Origin: Phycisphaeraceae bacterium
Lineage (GTDB): Bacteria; Planctomycetota; Phycisphaerae; Phycisphaerales; Phycisphaeraceae
Length of the DNA stretch: 39,465 bases
Direction: 5' to 3'
Assembly (NCBI GenBank): GCA_028277745.1
Contig: JANQFR010000053.1
Location: 1 to 39,465, forward strand
Position numbers and translations under genes: made by a program
The notes under the pieces: model-generated
The model's input: only the letters and a program-made list of their open reading frames with translations
Databases searched by the model: none
Told to the model about the DNA's origin: nothing
Part shown: one piece after another, positions 25,282 to 32,222 of the stretch
How positions within the stretch are numbered: position 1 is the first letter of the stretch
Layout: every line of letters begins with the position of its first letter

Positions 25282-25305
25282 AATTCTACACCACACCGTG
25301 GGCGT

Positions 25306-25713
25306 TCACCGCGATGCGCTGACCCGGCCGAAGCCGGTGAGCGTCAGCGTGACCGGCCCGCCCTGGGCGGCGTTGTTGAGCCGGGACAGGCTGACCTTGT
25401 TGTAGCTGCGTTTGCCGTTGGGCATCGTGAAATCGATCTCGACCATGGTCGGGATCGTCAACTTTTCATGGCGGAGCGTCTCGGAGTCGTTTTCCGCGAT
25501 GACGCCGTAGCCCAGGTCCCGCCCCAGGCCCTCGCCGTAGACCACCACGTCCACCACCTTGCCGCCGGTGCGGTTGACCACGGTGTACGAGACGGGCCGG
25601 ACGGGCGGCGCCGCGGCCTCCGCGCTCTCCACCGCGCCGCCGCAGCCGGTCAGGCCCGGCAGCACGCACGACACGCCAAACAAGACGAACCACGCCCGGA
25701 GCATCCACGGCAT
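25306..25713 (-). CDS. Small lipoprotein of unknown function
   Basis: A 135-residue lipoprotein. I use the ATG at 25713 with GGGAGGA upstream; the frame stays open further up but crosses a palindrome. The signal peptide (MPWMLRAWFVLFGVSCVLPG) ends in lipobox LTGC. The mature part is a small beta-rich domain (PVSYTVVNRTGGKVVDVVVYGEGLG ... EKLTIPTMVEIDFTMPNGKRSYNKVSL, in parts) with no family I recognise. It lies between the two topoisomerase genes on the same strand, 53 bases before parE and 134 bases after the parC-like gene. The connection may be only transcriptional. Confidence 0.75.
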   Translation of the reverse strand: MPWMLRAWFVLFGVSCVLPGLTGCGGAVESAEAAAPPVRPVSYTVVNRTGGKVVDVVVYGEGLGRDLGYGVIAENDSETLRHEKLTIPTMVEIDFTMPNGKRSYNKVSLSRLNNAAQGGPVTLTLTGFGRVSASR

Positions 25714-25744
25714 GACGGATTCCTCCCAATGAACGGTTCGCGAA

Positions 25745-25766
25745 GCCCCGCATACGTATGCGGGGC
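25745..25766. repeat. Perfect palindrome, family C copy 2
   Basis: A 22-base perfect palindrome, GCCCCGCATAC and its complement, lying between the parC-like and lipoprotein genes. A second small stem (TCGCACA / TGTGCGA, about 25771-25791) stands beside it. No T-run follows, so termination is doubtful. Confidence 0.65.
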
Positions 25767-25847
25767 AGCGTCGCACAAAGCCAATGTGCGATCCACAATC
25801 ACTGTCTTTTCTACTTTCGGGCGAATCCTCGGGCGGGATAAGCCCGA

Positions 25848-28262
25848 TCACGCCTCTTCAAGGAGAATGGGAGGCGGCAATTCTTCTTGAACAATTCGAT
25901 TGATCTTGCCGTTTTTCTGGATCTCCACCCCCTTGCCGCCCCGCCCGGTGGTTTTGTACTTGACGGTGCTGATCGTCTTGCGGGCGCCGCGGTTGGTCTC
26001 GACGGTCAGGACGTCGCGGTCGCCCAGCGAGGCCTTGAACCCCAGCAGGCGGTCGTCCTTGGCCAGCTTGATCAGCAGCACGCCCTTGCCCGGGCCGGAG
26101 AGGTAGTTGACCTCGGCGGCGGGGCAGACGACCGCCCGGCAGTTATAGGACGCGGCCAGCACCGTCTCGTCGCCGTGGACCTTCTCGACGCCCACCACGG
26201 TCACGCCCGCCTTCGGCCGCGCGTAACGCCGGCCGGCGCGCGTGCTCGGCTCGACGAACGGCTCGAGGCCGAACCGCAACGCGAAGCCGTCGCTCGTCGC
26301 CGCGAACGCGTGCGTCGCCGGGCAGTAGTCCGACCCCTCATCCTCTTTGATGTCGCCCACCGCACGGGGGTCCATGCTGAACGCGGCGACGATCTTCTCC
26401 CCGTCCTTGAGCTTGAACAGCTTCTGGATCGGCTCGCCGTAGCCCGTGGTCGCGGGGATGTCGATGACCCGCGCGGTGTAGCAGACCCCGAGGTTGGAGA
26501 AGAACGCGATCGCCGCCCGGGTCGAGCCGGCCTCGCAGGCGAGGACCGAATCCCCCTCACGCAGCCGCGTCGCCATCGGGTCCTTGATCTCCTTCTGACG
26601 CTTCACCCAACCGTCGCGGGTGATCAGCACGTGGTTGTCCTCCGCGATGATGAAGTCTTCCGCCGAGAACTCCGGCTCCTCGACCCCGCCGACGATCACG
26701 GTCTTGCGCCGGTTCTCGGGCCGCTTGCCGTAGGTGTCGAGGATCGCGGTGATCTCCTCCCGGACGATGCCCCACCGGCCGGTCGCCTCCTCCTCCTTGA
26801 GCAGTTTGCGGATCTGCCGGGCCCGCTTGTTCTTGTCCTTCAGCTCATCCCGCACGAGGTTGATTTCGAGCTTGGCCAGCCGGTAAAGCTTCAGCTCGAG
26901 GATCGCGTCGGTCTGCACCTCGTCGAGCTGACTGAACTTGGCCATGATCTTCCGCGCCGCGTCGGCCTTGCCGTCGGACCGGCGGATGATCCGGATGATC
27001 TCATCCAGCGCATCAAAGACGATCGCGAAACCTTCGAGGATGTGGATGCGCTTCTCCAGCGCCGCCAGCTCGTGCTCGAGCCGACGGGTGACCACATCCA
27101 GCCGGAAGTGCAGGAAGTGCCAGATGATCTGCCGCAGCCCCAGCCGATCGGGGGCGCCGACCTCGGGGTTCTCCGTCGGGACCAGGCACGTGAGGTTGAC
27201 GTTGAAGTTGGTCTGCAGCGGGGTGTGCTTGTAAAGATACGCGAGGACCTTCTGCTCGTCGGCGTCCTTCTTAAGCTCGAGGTCGATGCGCACGTCTTCG
27301 GTGCTGACGTCGGTGACGTCGAGGATCATCGGCATCTTGCGCGAGAGCACGATCTCGGCGATGCGTTCGACCAGCGCCGCCTTGTTGACGCCGTAGGGCA
27401 CGGACGTGATGTGCAGGATCTTGGTGGAGCGGGTGGCGGGGCCCAGCTCGTGGGTCGCGCGGAGCTTGATCGCGCCCTGGCCGGTCTTGTAGATCTCGCG
27501 CAGCTCCTCCTTGGTGTTGAGGACCTGCGCGCCGGTTGGGAAGTCGGGGCCCTGCACCGCGTCGTTGGCGACGAGCTGGTAGTCCTTGACCTCGGGGTCG
27601 TCGAGCATCTTGAGGCAGGCCTTGCACAGCTCGGCGAGGTTGTGGGGGGGGATGTTGGTCGCCATGCCCACCGCGATCCCGGCGGCGCCGTTGAGCAGGA
27701 GGTTGGGCAGCTTCGACGGCAGGACGACCGGCTCGGACTTGGTGCCGTCGTAGTTGGGCCGGAAGTGGACGGTGTCGGCGCCGATGTCGTCGAGCAGCTC
27801 CGCCGCCGCGGGCGCGAGGCGGCACTCGGTGTAGCGGTACGCCGCCGGCGGGTCGCCGTCCATCGACCCGAAGTTGCCCACCCCCTCGACCAGCGGCAGG
27901 CGCATGACCCATGGCTGGGCCATACGCACCAGGGCGTCGTAGATCGCGCCGTCGCCGTGGGGGTGGTACGAGCCCATCACCGTGCCGCAGACCGTGGCCG
28001 ACTTGCGGGGCTTGGCGTCGGCGGTCAGCCGCTGCTGGCCCATCGTGTACAGGATCCGGCGCTGCACCGGCTTGAGCCCGTCGCGCACGTCCGGCAGAGC
28101 CCGGGAGGTGATGACCGACAACGCGTAGTTGAGGTAGCGGCTCTGCGCCGCTTCGTGCAGGGTGACCCGGTCGATCCCCGGGTCGGCCGACGCGTCGCCG
28201 TTGGAAGGCGCGTCGAACAGCGATGTGTCGGTGTCTTTCTTGCGGCTGCGGCGCTTGGCCAA
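25848..28262 (-). CDS. parC: Type II topoisomerase subunit A, ParC-like
   Basis: An 804-residue DNA-cleavage subunit. I start at the TTG at 28262 ([12 protein letters not shown]) because GGAGGG lies eight bases upstream; the open frame runs on to 28358 but crosses a palindromic repeat. Seen: [40 protein letters not shown] (quinolone region), and PAAYRYTE with catalytic Tyr144. The serine normally found after HPHGD is glycine (Gly105), while Asp109 is kept. The C-terminal beta-pinwheel lacks the canonical gyrase box near its start, but GRGGKGV occurs in the last blade. This favours a topo IV-type enzyme; gyrase is not excluded, so the symbol is tentative. Confidence 0.88.
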   Translation of the reverse strand: MAKRRSRKKDTDTSLFDAPSNGDASADPGIDRVTLHEAAQSRYLNYALSVITSRALPDVRDGLKPVQRRILYTMGQQRLTADAKPRKSATVCGTVMGSYHPHGDGAIYDALVRMAQPWVMRLPLVEGVGNFGSMDGDPPAAYRYTECRLAPAAAELLDDIGADTVHFRPNYDGTKSEPVVLPSKLPNLLLNGAAGIAVGMATNIPPHNLAELCKACLKMLDDPEVKDYQLVANDAVQGPDFPTGAQVLNTKEELREIYKTGQGAIKLRATHELGPATRSTKILHITSVPYGVNKAALVERIAEIVLSRKMPMILDVTDVSTEDVRIDLELKKDADEQKVLAYLYKHTPLQTNFNVNLTCLVPTENPEVGAPDRLGLRQIIWHFLHFRLDVVTRRLEHELAALEKRIHILEGFAIVFDALDEIIRIIRRSDGKADAARKIMAKFSQLDEVQTDAILELKLYRLAKLEINLVRDELKDKNKRARQIRKLLKEEEATGRWGIVREEITAILDTYGKRPENRRKTVIVGGVEEPEFSAEDFIIAEDNHVLITRDGWVKRQKEIKDPMATRLREGDSVLACEAGSTRAAIAFFSNLGVCYTARVIDIPATTGYGEPIQKLFKLKDGEKIVAAFSMDPRAVGDIKEDEGSDYCPATHAFAATSDGFALRFGLEPFVEPSTRAGRRYARPKAGVTVVGVEKVHGDETVLAASYNCRAVVCPAAEVNYLSGPGKGVLLIKLAKDDRLLGFKASLGDRDVLTVETNRGARKTISTVKYKTTGRGGKGVEIQKNGKINRIVQEELPPPILLEEA

Positions 28263-28325
28263 CGGGTGGGCCCTCCATGGCTCACGGCGGAATGACGGGA
28301 AAAACGCAGTGTATCGCAAGAAGAA

Positions 28326-28347
28326 GCCCCATGCTTCCGCATGGGGC
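28326..28347 (-). terminator. Hairpin, family C copy 3, after GH4 gene
   Basis: GCCCCATGC and GCATGGGGC form a 9-bp stem with a four-base loop. Read on the minus strand it is followed by TTCTTCTTG. It lies between the GH4 gene and the parC-like start, next to the family A repeat, and may end GH4 transcripts. Confidence 0.5.
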
Positions 28348-28361
28348 GTAAACAACATCCC

Positions 28362-28425
28362 CGTTAGCCCCGGGCTCCGCCCGGGGTTTTACACGCGCCA
28401 CCCCGGGCGGAGCCCGGGGCTAACG
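28362..28425. repeat. Family A double-hairpin repeat, copy 1
   Basis: Two perfect 25-base inverted arms (28362-28386 and 28401-28425) with outer ends CGTTAG / CTAACG and a 14-base spacer containing ACACGCG. Each arm can also fold on itself (CCCCGGGC-TCC-GCCCGGGG), giving a Y-shaped structure. It lies ten bases after the GH4 stop. A near copy in the same orientation is at 31271-31333. Confidence 0.75.
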
Positions 28426-28434
28426 CGGCGCCCG

Positions 28435-29802
28435 TCAGACCGCCACCGGCTCGTACCAGTGCGCGGGCAGGATGTCGCGCTGCTGCTCCAGCAGGTCTTC
28501 GATCAGCGCATCGGTGTCGCCGATCGAGTTGGTCAGCGGGTCGACCAGCAGCGCCCGGCGGAGCAGGGCCCGGTCGCCGTCGTGCACCGCCATCGCGGTG
28601 AGCGTGTGCGTGTCGAGGATGGTCTCGCACATCGAGCGGACGCCGACCGGCATCTCCCCCACCGGGTGCGGCCGCGGGCCGGACATGTCCACGTCGCAGT
28701 ACAGCTCGAGGAACGCGTCGTCGGCCATGTTCGTCACCGCGCCGCGGTTGAGCGTGTTGATGAAGAACCGTTTGCCCAGCCCGGCCCACATGTTCTCGAT
28801 GACGTCCGTCGCCGGGTCCGGGCCGAACTCGGTGTCGAACTCGGCGATGTCGGCCTTGTCGTCGAGGTAATCATCGACGCGTTGCCAGACGTCGGCGGTC
28901 CACTTCAGCCGGTCGGGGACCTCAAAGAGTTTCAGCGGCGGGACCGCGTCGCGGTCGGTCGTGCGGTGAGGCTGATAGAAGCGCACGTACTCCTTCGTGT
29001 GGCCCAGCACCGTCGGCAGGTAACCCAGCCCCTCGTACAGCTCGATGGCGATCGCGTTGTTGAGGTAGCCCTTCGAGTGGCTCTTGCCCCCCTGCGCCTG
29101 CCGGTTGGCGTCGCCCTCGGCGTCGGCGCGGACGGCGGCGATGATGTCGGGCAACACATCGCGCCCGTCGTACTCGGCCTTGAGCAGCCACGTGAAATGG
29201 TTGGGGCCCGCGGTCAGCAGCGTGAACTTCTCGTCGTTGGGCACGCCCGCCCGGTGGGCGTAGCCCTTGCGCAGGCCGTACTGCGCGTCGCACAGCGCGA
29301 ACGACTTGAGCTGCGGGAAGTAGCGTTGGACCCCGATCCCGTGCACGGCCGTGGGGTTGATGTAGTTGACGACCCAGGCGTCGGGGCACAGCTCCTCGAT
29401 GTCGCGGCAGGCGTCGAGGATCACCGGGAACTCACGCATGGTGCGGAACACCCCGCCGGGGCCGATCGTGTCGCCCGAGCACATGCGGATGCCGTACTTG
29501 GCCGACGTCTCGCAGTCGACTCCGCGGTAGTGGGCGTTGTTGACCGCGAAGCTGAGCACCACGAAGTCGGCGCCCGCGAGCACGTCGCGCCGGTCGGTCG
29601 AGGCCTCAAGGGTCAGCGGGGCGTTGTTGTGGGCGATCACCTTCTCCGCCAGCCGCTTCATCTTGTCCAGCCGGTCGGCGTCGATGTCGACCAGCGCCAG
29701 CGTGCCGGTGCGCAGGTGCGGGGAGTGAACCATCTGCCAGATCGCCTTGCGCCCGAAAAACAGGCTGCCGGCGCCGAGGATGACGACTTTGGGGTGAGAC
29801 AT
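28435..29802 (-). CDS. Glycoside hydrolase family 4 enzyme
   Basis: A 455-residue GH4 enzyme. This family cleaves glycosides by an NAD- and metal-dependent oxidation-elimination route. Seen: VVILGAGSLFFGRKA (Rossmann NAD site), VNYINPTAVHG, FALCDAQYGLRKG and LTAGPNHFTWLLKAEYDGRD. Cys171 and His202 match the metal ligands of the family. Subgroups are told apart by the residues after this Cys (CHEV, CHSV, CDMP, CNVP, CHG); here it is CDAQ, which fits none exactly, so the substrate is unclear. The ATG at 29802 (MSHPKVVILGAG) has GGAAAGG upstream. It is transcribed away from an AraC-type regulator, which probably controls it. Confidence 0.85.
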   Translation of the reverse strand: MSHPKVVILGAGSLFFGRKAIWQMVHSPHLRTGTLALVDIDADRLDKMKRLAEKVIAHNNAPLTLEASTDRRDVLAGADFVVLSFAVNNAHYRGVDCETSAKYGIRMCSGDTIGPGGVFRTMREFPVILDACRDIEELCPDAWVVNYINPTAVHGIGVQRYFPQLKSFALCDAQYGLRKGYAHRAGVPNDEKFTLLTAGPNHFTWLLKAEYDGRDVLPDIIAAVRADAEGDANRQAQGGKSHSKGYLNNAIAIELYEGLGYLPTVLGHTKEYVRFYQPHRTTDRDAVPPLKLFEVPDRLKWTADVWQRVDDYLDDKADIAEFDTEFGPDPATDVIENMWAGLGKRFFINTLNRGAVTNMADDAFLELYCDVDMSGPRPHPVGEMPVGVRSMCETILDTHTLTAMAVHDGDRALLRRALLVDPLTNSIGDTDALIEDLLEQQRDILPAHWYEPVAV

Positions 29803-29868
29803 CGAACAGGCCTTTCCATAAAGCAGGATCAAAATCCAAGACCTGTATCATGCTGTCATTAGTCGGTC

Positions 29869-29917
29869 GATTCCATGGAAAATCGGCCTTAGAAACTATA
29901 AAATATTGATTCCATGG
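29869..29917. promoter_or_regulatory. Paired operator-like sites and -10 box between GH4 and araC-type gene
   Basis: GATTCCATGG occurs twice, at 29869-29878 and 29908-29917, 39 bases apart. The first lies within the palindrome TTCCATGGAA (29871-29880); the second covers the start codon of the regulator gene. TATAAA (29897-29902) between them is a good -10 box for that gene, 11 bases before its ATG. The pair is a good candidate for binding by the AraC regulator itself. Confidence 0.5.
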
Positions 29918-30771
29918 CCAAACGGCACCCCCATCAGCGCCCGGCGTCGCCCCGGACGGCGTTGCCGTTCCGGGTGCGGACGCTCGGGCGGGTCGAGCCG
30001 CGGGAGCGGTATCACTCCACACTGGGCACCTACCACGACGACGCGATGCTGACGGTGTGCCTCTCGGGCGCCGGGCGTTACCTGCACCGCGGCGTCGCCG
30101 CGCCGGTCGGGCCCGGGACGGTCGGCCTGGTGCTGCCGGTGGGCGACCCCGGCATCCTGATGACCGACCCGGACGACCCGTATGACCACCTGTACTGCCG
30201 GTTCGCGGGCGGCGAGGCCCTGCGGATCGCCCACCGCGTCGTCGCCCGCCGCGACGGCCGGCGGTTCTTCACCCACCCCGCCTGGCAGGACGTCTCGCAG
30301 GTGCTGCTGCGTGCGCTGACATGGGGCCGGATCCACAGCACGGTGCGGCAGGGCGACCGGATGACCCGCCCCGACGCCGCGCTGGCCGAAGCGCTCACCC
30401 TGCTCGATGCGCCGGAGCCTTCCGCCGTCCCCGCCCTCACCGCCGAGCGGCTGCGGGCCTACATCGACGACCACCTGGCCGACCCCGCCGACCTCGCCGC
30501 CGCGGCCGCGTTCTTCGGCGTCAGCAAGCCCCACCTCTGCCGCGTGGCGAAAAAACAGCTCGGCACGACCCTCCAACGCGCCTGGCAGGCCGCCAAGATG
30601 GACTGGGCCCGCGTCCTGCTCGCCGAGCCGAGCCTCAGCATCGGCGAGGTCGCCCGCCGCGTGGGCTACCGCGACCCGTTCTACTTCTCCAACGTCTTCA
30701 AACGCCAGGTCGGGCAAAGCCCCACCGGCTACCGCCGCGCCCGCCTGCGCGCGATACACTCCCCGGCATGA
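29914..30771 (+). CDS. AraC-family transcription regulator
   Basis: A 285-residue regulator. The N-terminal part (about 30-150) resembles an AraC-type sugar-binding cupin (MLTVCLSGAGRYLHRG, GTVGLVLPVGDPGIL). The C-terminal 100 residues are the two-HTH DNA-binding domain: DLAAAAAFFGVSKPHLCRVAKKQLG (first HTH) and SIGEVARRVGYRDPFYFSNVFKRQVGQSPTGYR (second, in parts), with the typical family signature. It is divergent from the GH4 gene and likely controls it in response to the sugar. There is no Shine-Dalgarno site. Its stop overlaps the ruvC start by four bases. Confidence 0.88.
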   Translation: MAKRHPHQRPASPRTALPFRVRTLGRVEPRERYHSTLGTYHDDAMLTVCLSGAGRYLHRGVAAPVGPGTVGLVLPVGDPGILMTDPDDPYDHLYCRFAGGEALRIAHRVVARRDGRRFFTHPAWQDVSQVLLRALTWGRIHSTVRQGDRMTRPDAALAEALTLLDAPEPSAVPALTAERLRAYIDDHLADPADLAAAAAFFGVSKPHLCRVAKKQLGTTLQRAWQAAKMDWARVLLAEPSLSIGEVARRVGYRDPFYFSNVFKRQVGQSPTGYRRARLRAIHSPA

Positions 30772-31262
30772 CCCGCGTACTCGGCATCGACCCCGGCCTC
30801 CGCCTCACCGGCTACGGTTTCGTCGACATCGTCGACGGTCGGCTCGAGCCCCGGCTCGTCGAGGCCGGCGTCATCAAGCTCGACGGCAGCACCCCGATCC
30901 AGAGCCGCGTCGCCCAACTCCACCGCGACCTGACCGACCTCATCGATGAGTTCAAACCCGACGAGCTGGCGGTCGAGAAACTCTACGCCCACTACGCCCA
31001 CCCCCGCACCGCCATCATCATGGCCCACGCCCGCGGCGTCATCCTCCTCGCCGGCCAGACCCGGGGCTTGCGCATCGTCGACCTGCCCTCCACCGAGGTC
31101 AAGAAAGCCGTCACCGGCCACGGCCACGCCAGCAAGCAGCAGATCCAGCTCGCTGTTCAGAGCCAGTGCAAACTCCCCGAGCCCCCCACCCCCCCCGACG
31201 TCGCCGACGCCATCGCCATCGCCCTCTGCCACGCCCGACGGCTCGCGGTGGAGCGGTTGTAA
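30768..31262 (+). CDS. ruvC: Holliday junction resolvase RuvC
   Basis: A 164-residue RuvC. It resolves four-way DNA junctions as a dimer in the RuvABC system. The four catalytic acids are visible: Asp8 (GIDPG), Glu70 (AVEKLY), Asp144 and Asp147 (PPDVADAIAIALCH). MAHARGVILLAGQ and STEVKKAVTGHGHASKQQIQ are also typical. The ATG overlaps the stop of the AraC gene (ATGA), so translation is coupled to a sugar regulator, which is unusual. ruvA and ruvB are not nearby. The family A repeat starts just after the stop. Confidence 0.95.
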   Translation: MTRVLGIDPGLRLTGYGFVDIVDGRLEPRLVEAGVIKLDGSTPIQSRVAQLHRDLTDLIDEFKPDELAVEKLYAHYAHPRTAIIMAHARGVILLAGQTRGLRIVDLPSTEVKKAVTGHGHASKQQIQLAVQSQCKLPEPPTPPDVADAIAIALCHARRLAVERL

Positions 31263-31270
31263 ACACATCC

Positions 31271-31333
31271 CGTTTGCCCCGGGCCCCGCCCGGGGTTTCC
31301 ACACGCGCCCCCGGGCGGAGCCCGGGGCTAACG
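31271..31333 (+). terminator. Family A repeat, copy 2, likely terminator of ruvC
   Basis: Arms at 31271-31295 and 31309-31333 match copy 1 (28362-28425) with two changes in the left arm; the spacer again contains ACACGCG and the flank ACATCCC is shared. A run of six T (31334-31339) follows the right arm, so it should stop ruvC transcription. A short relative of the 2473-2505 repeat follows at 31339-31361. Confidence 0.65.
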
Positions 31334-31382
31334 GTTTTTTCTGCGCCTCTGCGGTTCATTTTCTGTTCTAATCTCAATCGAC

Positions 31383-32090
31383 TTGAACCCCTTACCCCAA
31401 GCCATCCTGATCGACCTCGATGACACGATCCTCGACTCGACCGATAGTTCCACCCGGGTCTGGCGGTCGGCCGCGGCCCGGTTCGCGCATGAAATCGGCC
31501 GGTCGCCGCATGAGATCAACGCCGCCATCGACCGGGCCCGCGACGCATACTGGTCCGACCCCGACCGCAACGCCGCCGGCCGGCTCAACCTTTACCGGGC
31601 CCGGATCGATGTCGTCCGCATGGCGCTTCAGGAACTCGGCCAAGATCACGACGGCCTGGCCGAGCGGTTCGCTGACGACTACACCCGCCGCCGCGTCGAC
31701 GCGATGCAGCCGTTCCCCGGCGCCATCGAGACGATCAAACACCTCCGCCACAAGGGCGTCAAACTCGGGCTCATCAGCAACGGCCACGGCCCGTCCCAAC
31801 GCGAAAAAGTCACCCGCTTCGGGCTCGACCGCCTGTTCGACGCCGTGCTGATCGAGGGCGAGTTCGGCATGGGCAAGCCCGACGCGCGCGTGTTCGAGCA
31901 CATGCTCGACACCCTCGGCGTCGACGCGCAAGACGCCTGGATGGTCGGCGACAACCTCGACTGGGAAGTCGAGGCGCCCCAGCGTCTCGGGATGAAAGCG
32001 ATCTGGGTCGACTGGCAGGGCCGGGGCCTGCCGCCCGATGCGCCGGCCGAGCCCGATCGCATTATCCGCTCGCTGTCGGAACTGATCTGA
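31383..32090 (+). CDS. HAD-family hydrolase
   Basis: A 235-residue haloacid-dehalogenase-type phosphatase. Motif I is DLDDT (Asp11, Asp13), motif II is LISNGHG, motif III GKPDARVF, and motif IV VGDNLDWEVEAPQRLGM. An alpha-helical cap lies between motifs I and II (~20-95), which is the subfamily I layout shared by phosphoglycolate phosphatases and other sugar or nucleotide phosphatases. The substrate cannot be told. The start is a TTG, as no ATG or GTG lies upstream in frame; there is no Shine-Dalgarno site, and TCTAAT (31367-31372) lies just before it. Confidence 0.82.
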   Translation: MNPLPQAILIDLDDTILDSTDSSTRVWRSAAARFAHEIGRSPHEINAAIDRARDAYWSDPDRNAAGRLNLYRARIDVVRMALQELGQDHDGLAERFADDYTRRRVDAMQPFPGAIETIKHLRHKGVKLGLISNGHGPSQREKVTRFGLDRLFDAVLIEGEFGMGKPDARVFEHMLDTLGVDAQDAWMVGDNLDWEVEAPQRLGMKAIWVDWQGRGLPPDAPAEPDRIIRSLSELI

Positions 32091-32148
32091 CGCCGATAGC
32101 CCCGCGGCGAAACGGCGGTCAAGTTGTACAGGCCAAACTGAAACGCTC

Positions 32149-32203
32149 TTAGCCGGGCCGCTACGCGGCCCCGGACCAGGCGGGCGTAGCCTGCCGGCTA
32201 AAG
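32149..32203. repeat. Family B double-hairpin repeat, copy 1
   Basis: Outer ends TTAGCCGG / CCGGCTAA enclose two hairpins, GGGCCGC-TAC-GCGGCCC-like and GGCGGGC-GTA-GCCTGCC. The whole forms a Y-shaped structure. Its reverse complement matches 36742-36796 with about three differences in 55 bases. It lies between the convergent HAD and thiE genes. Confidence 0.75.
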
Positions 32204-32222
32204 CGTGCGCGCTGAAGACACG

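Noticed and set aside
25887..28295. An ~800-codon open frame on the plus strand, antisense to the parC-like gene
   Set aside because: It mirrors the GC-rich minus-strand gene, has a Val/Asp/Arg/Leu-rich composition without motifs, and the minus strand holds clear topoisomerase motifs.
28263..28358. Longer N-terminus of the ParC-like protein
   Set aside because: The added part translates a palindromic repeat and has no conserved residues; the TTG at 28262 has a good GGAGGG site.
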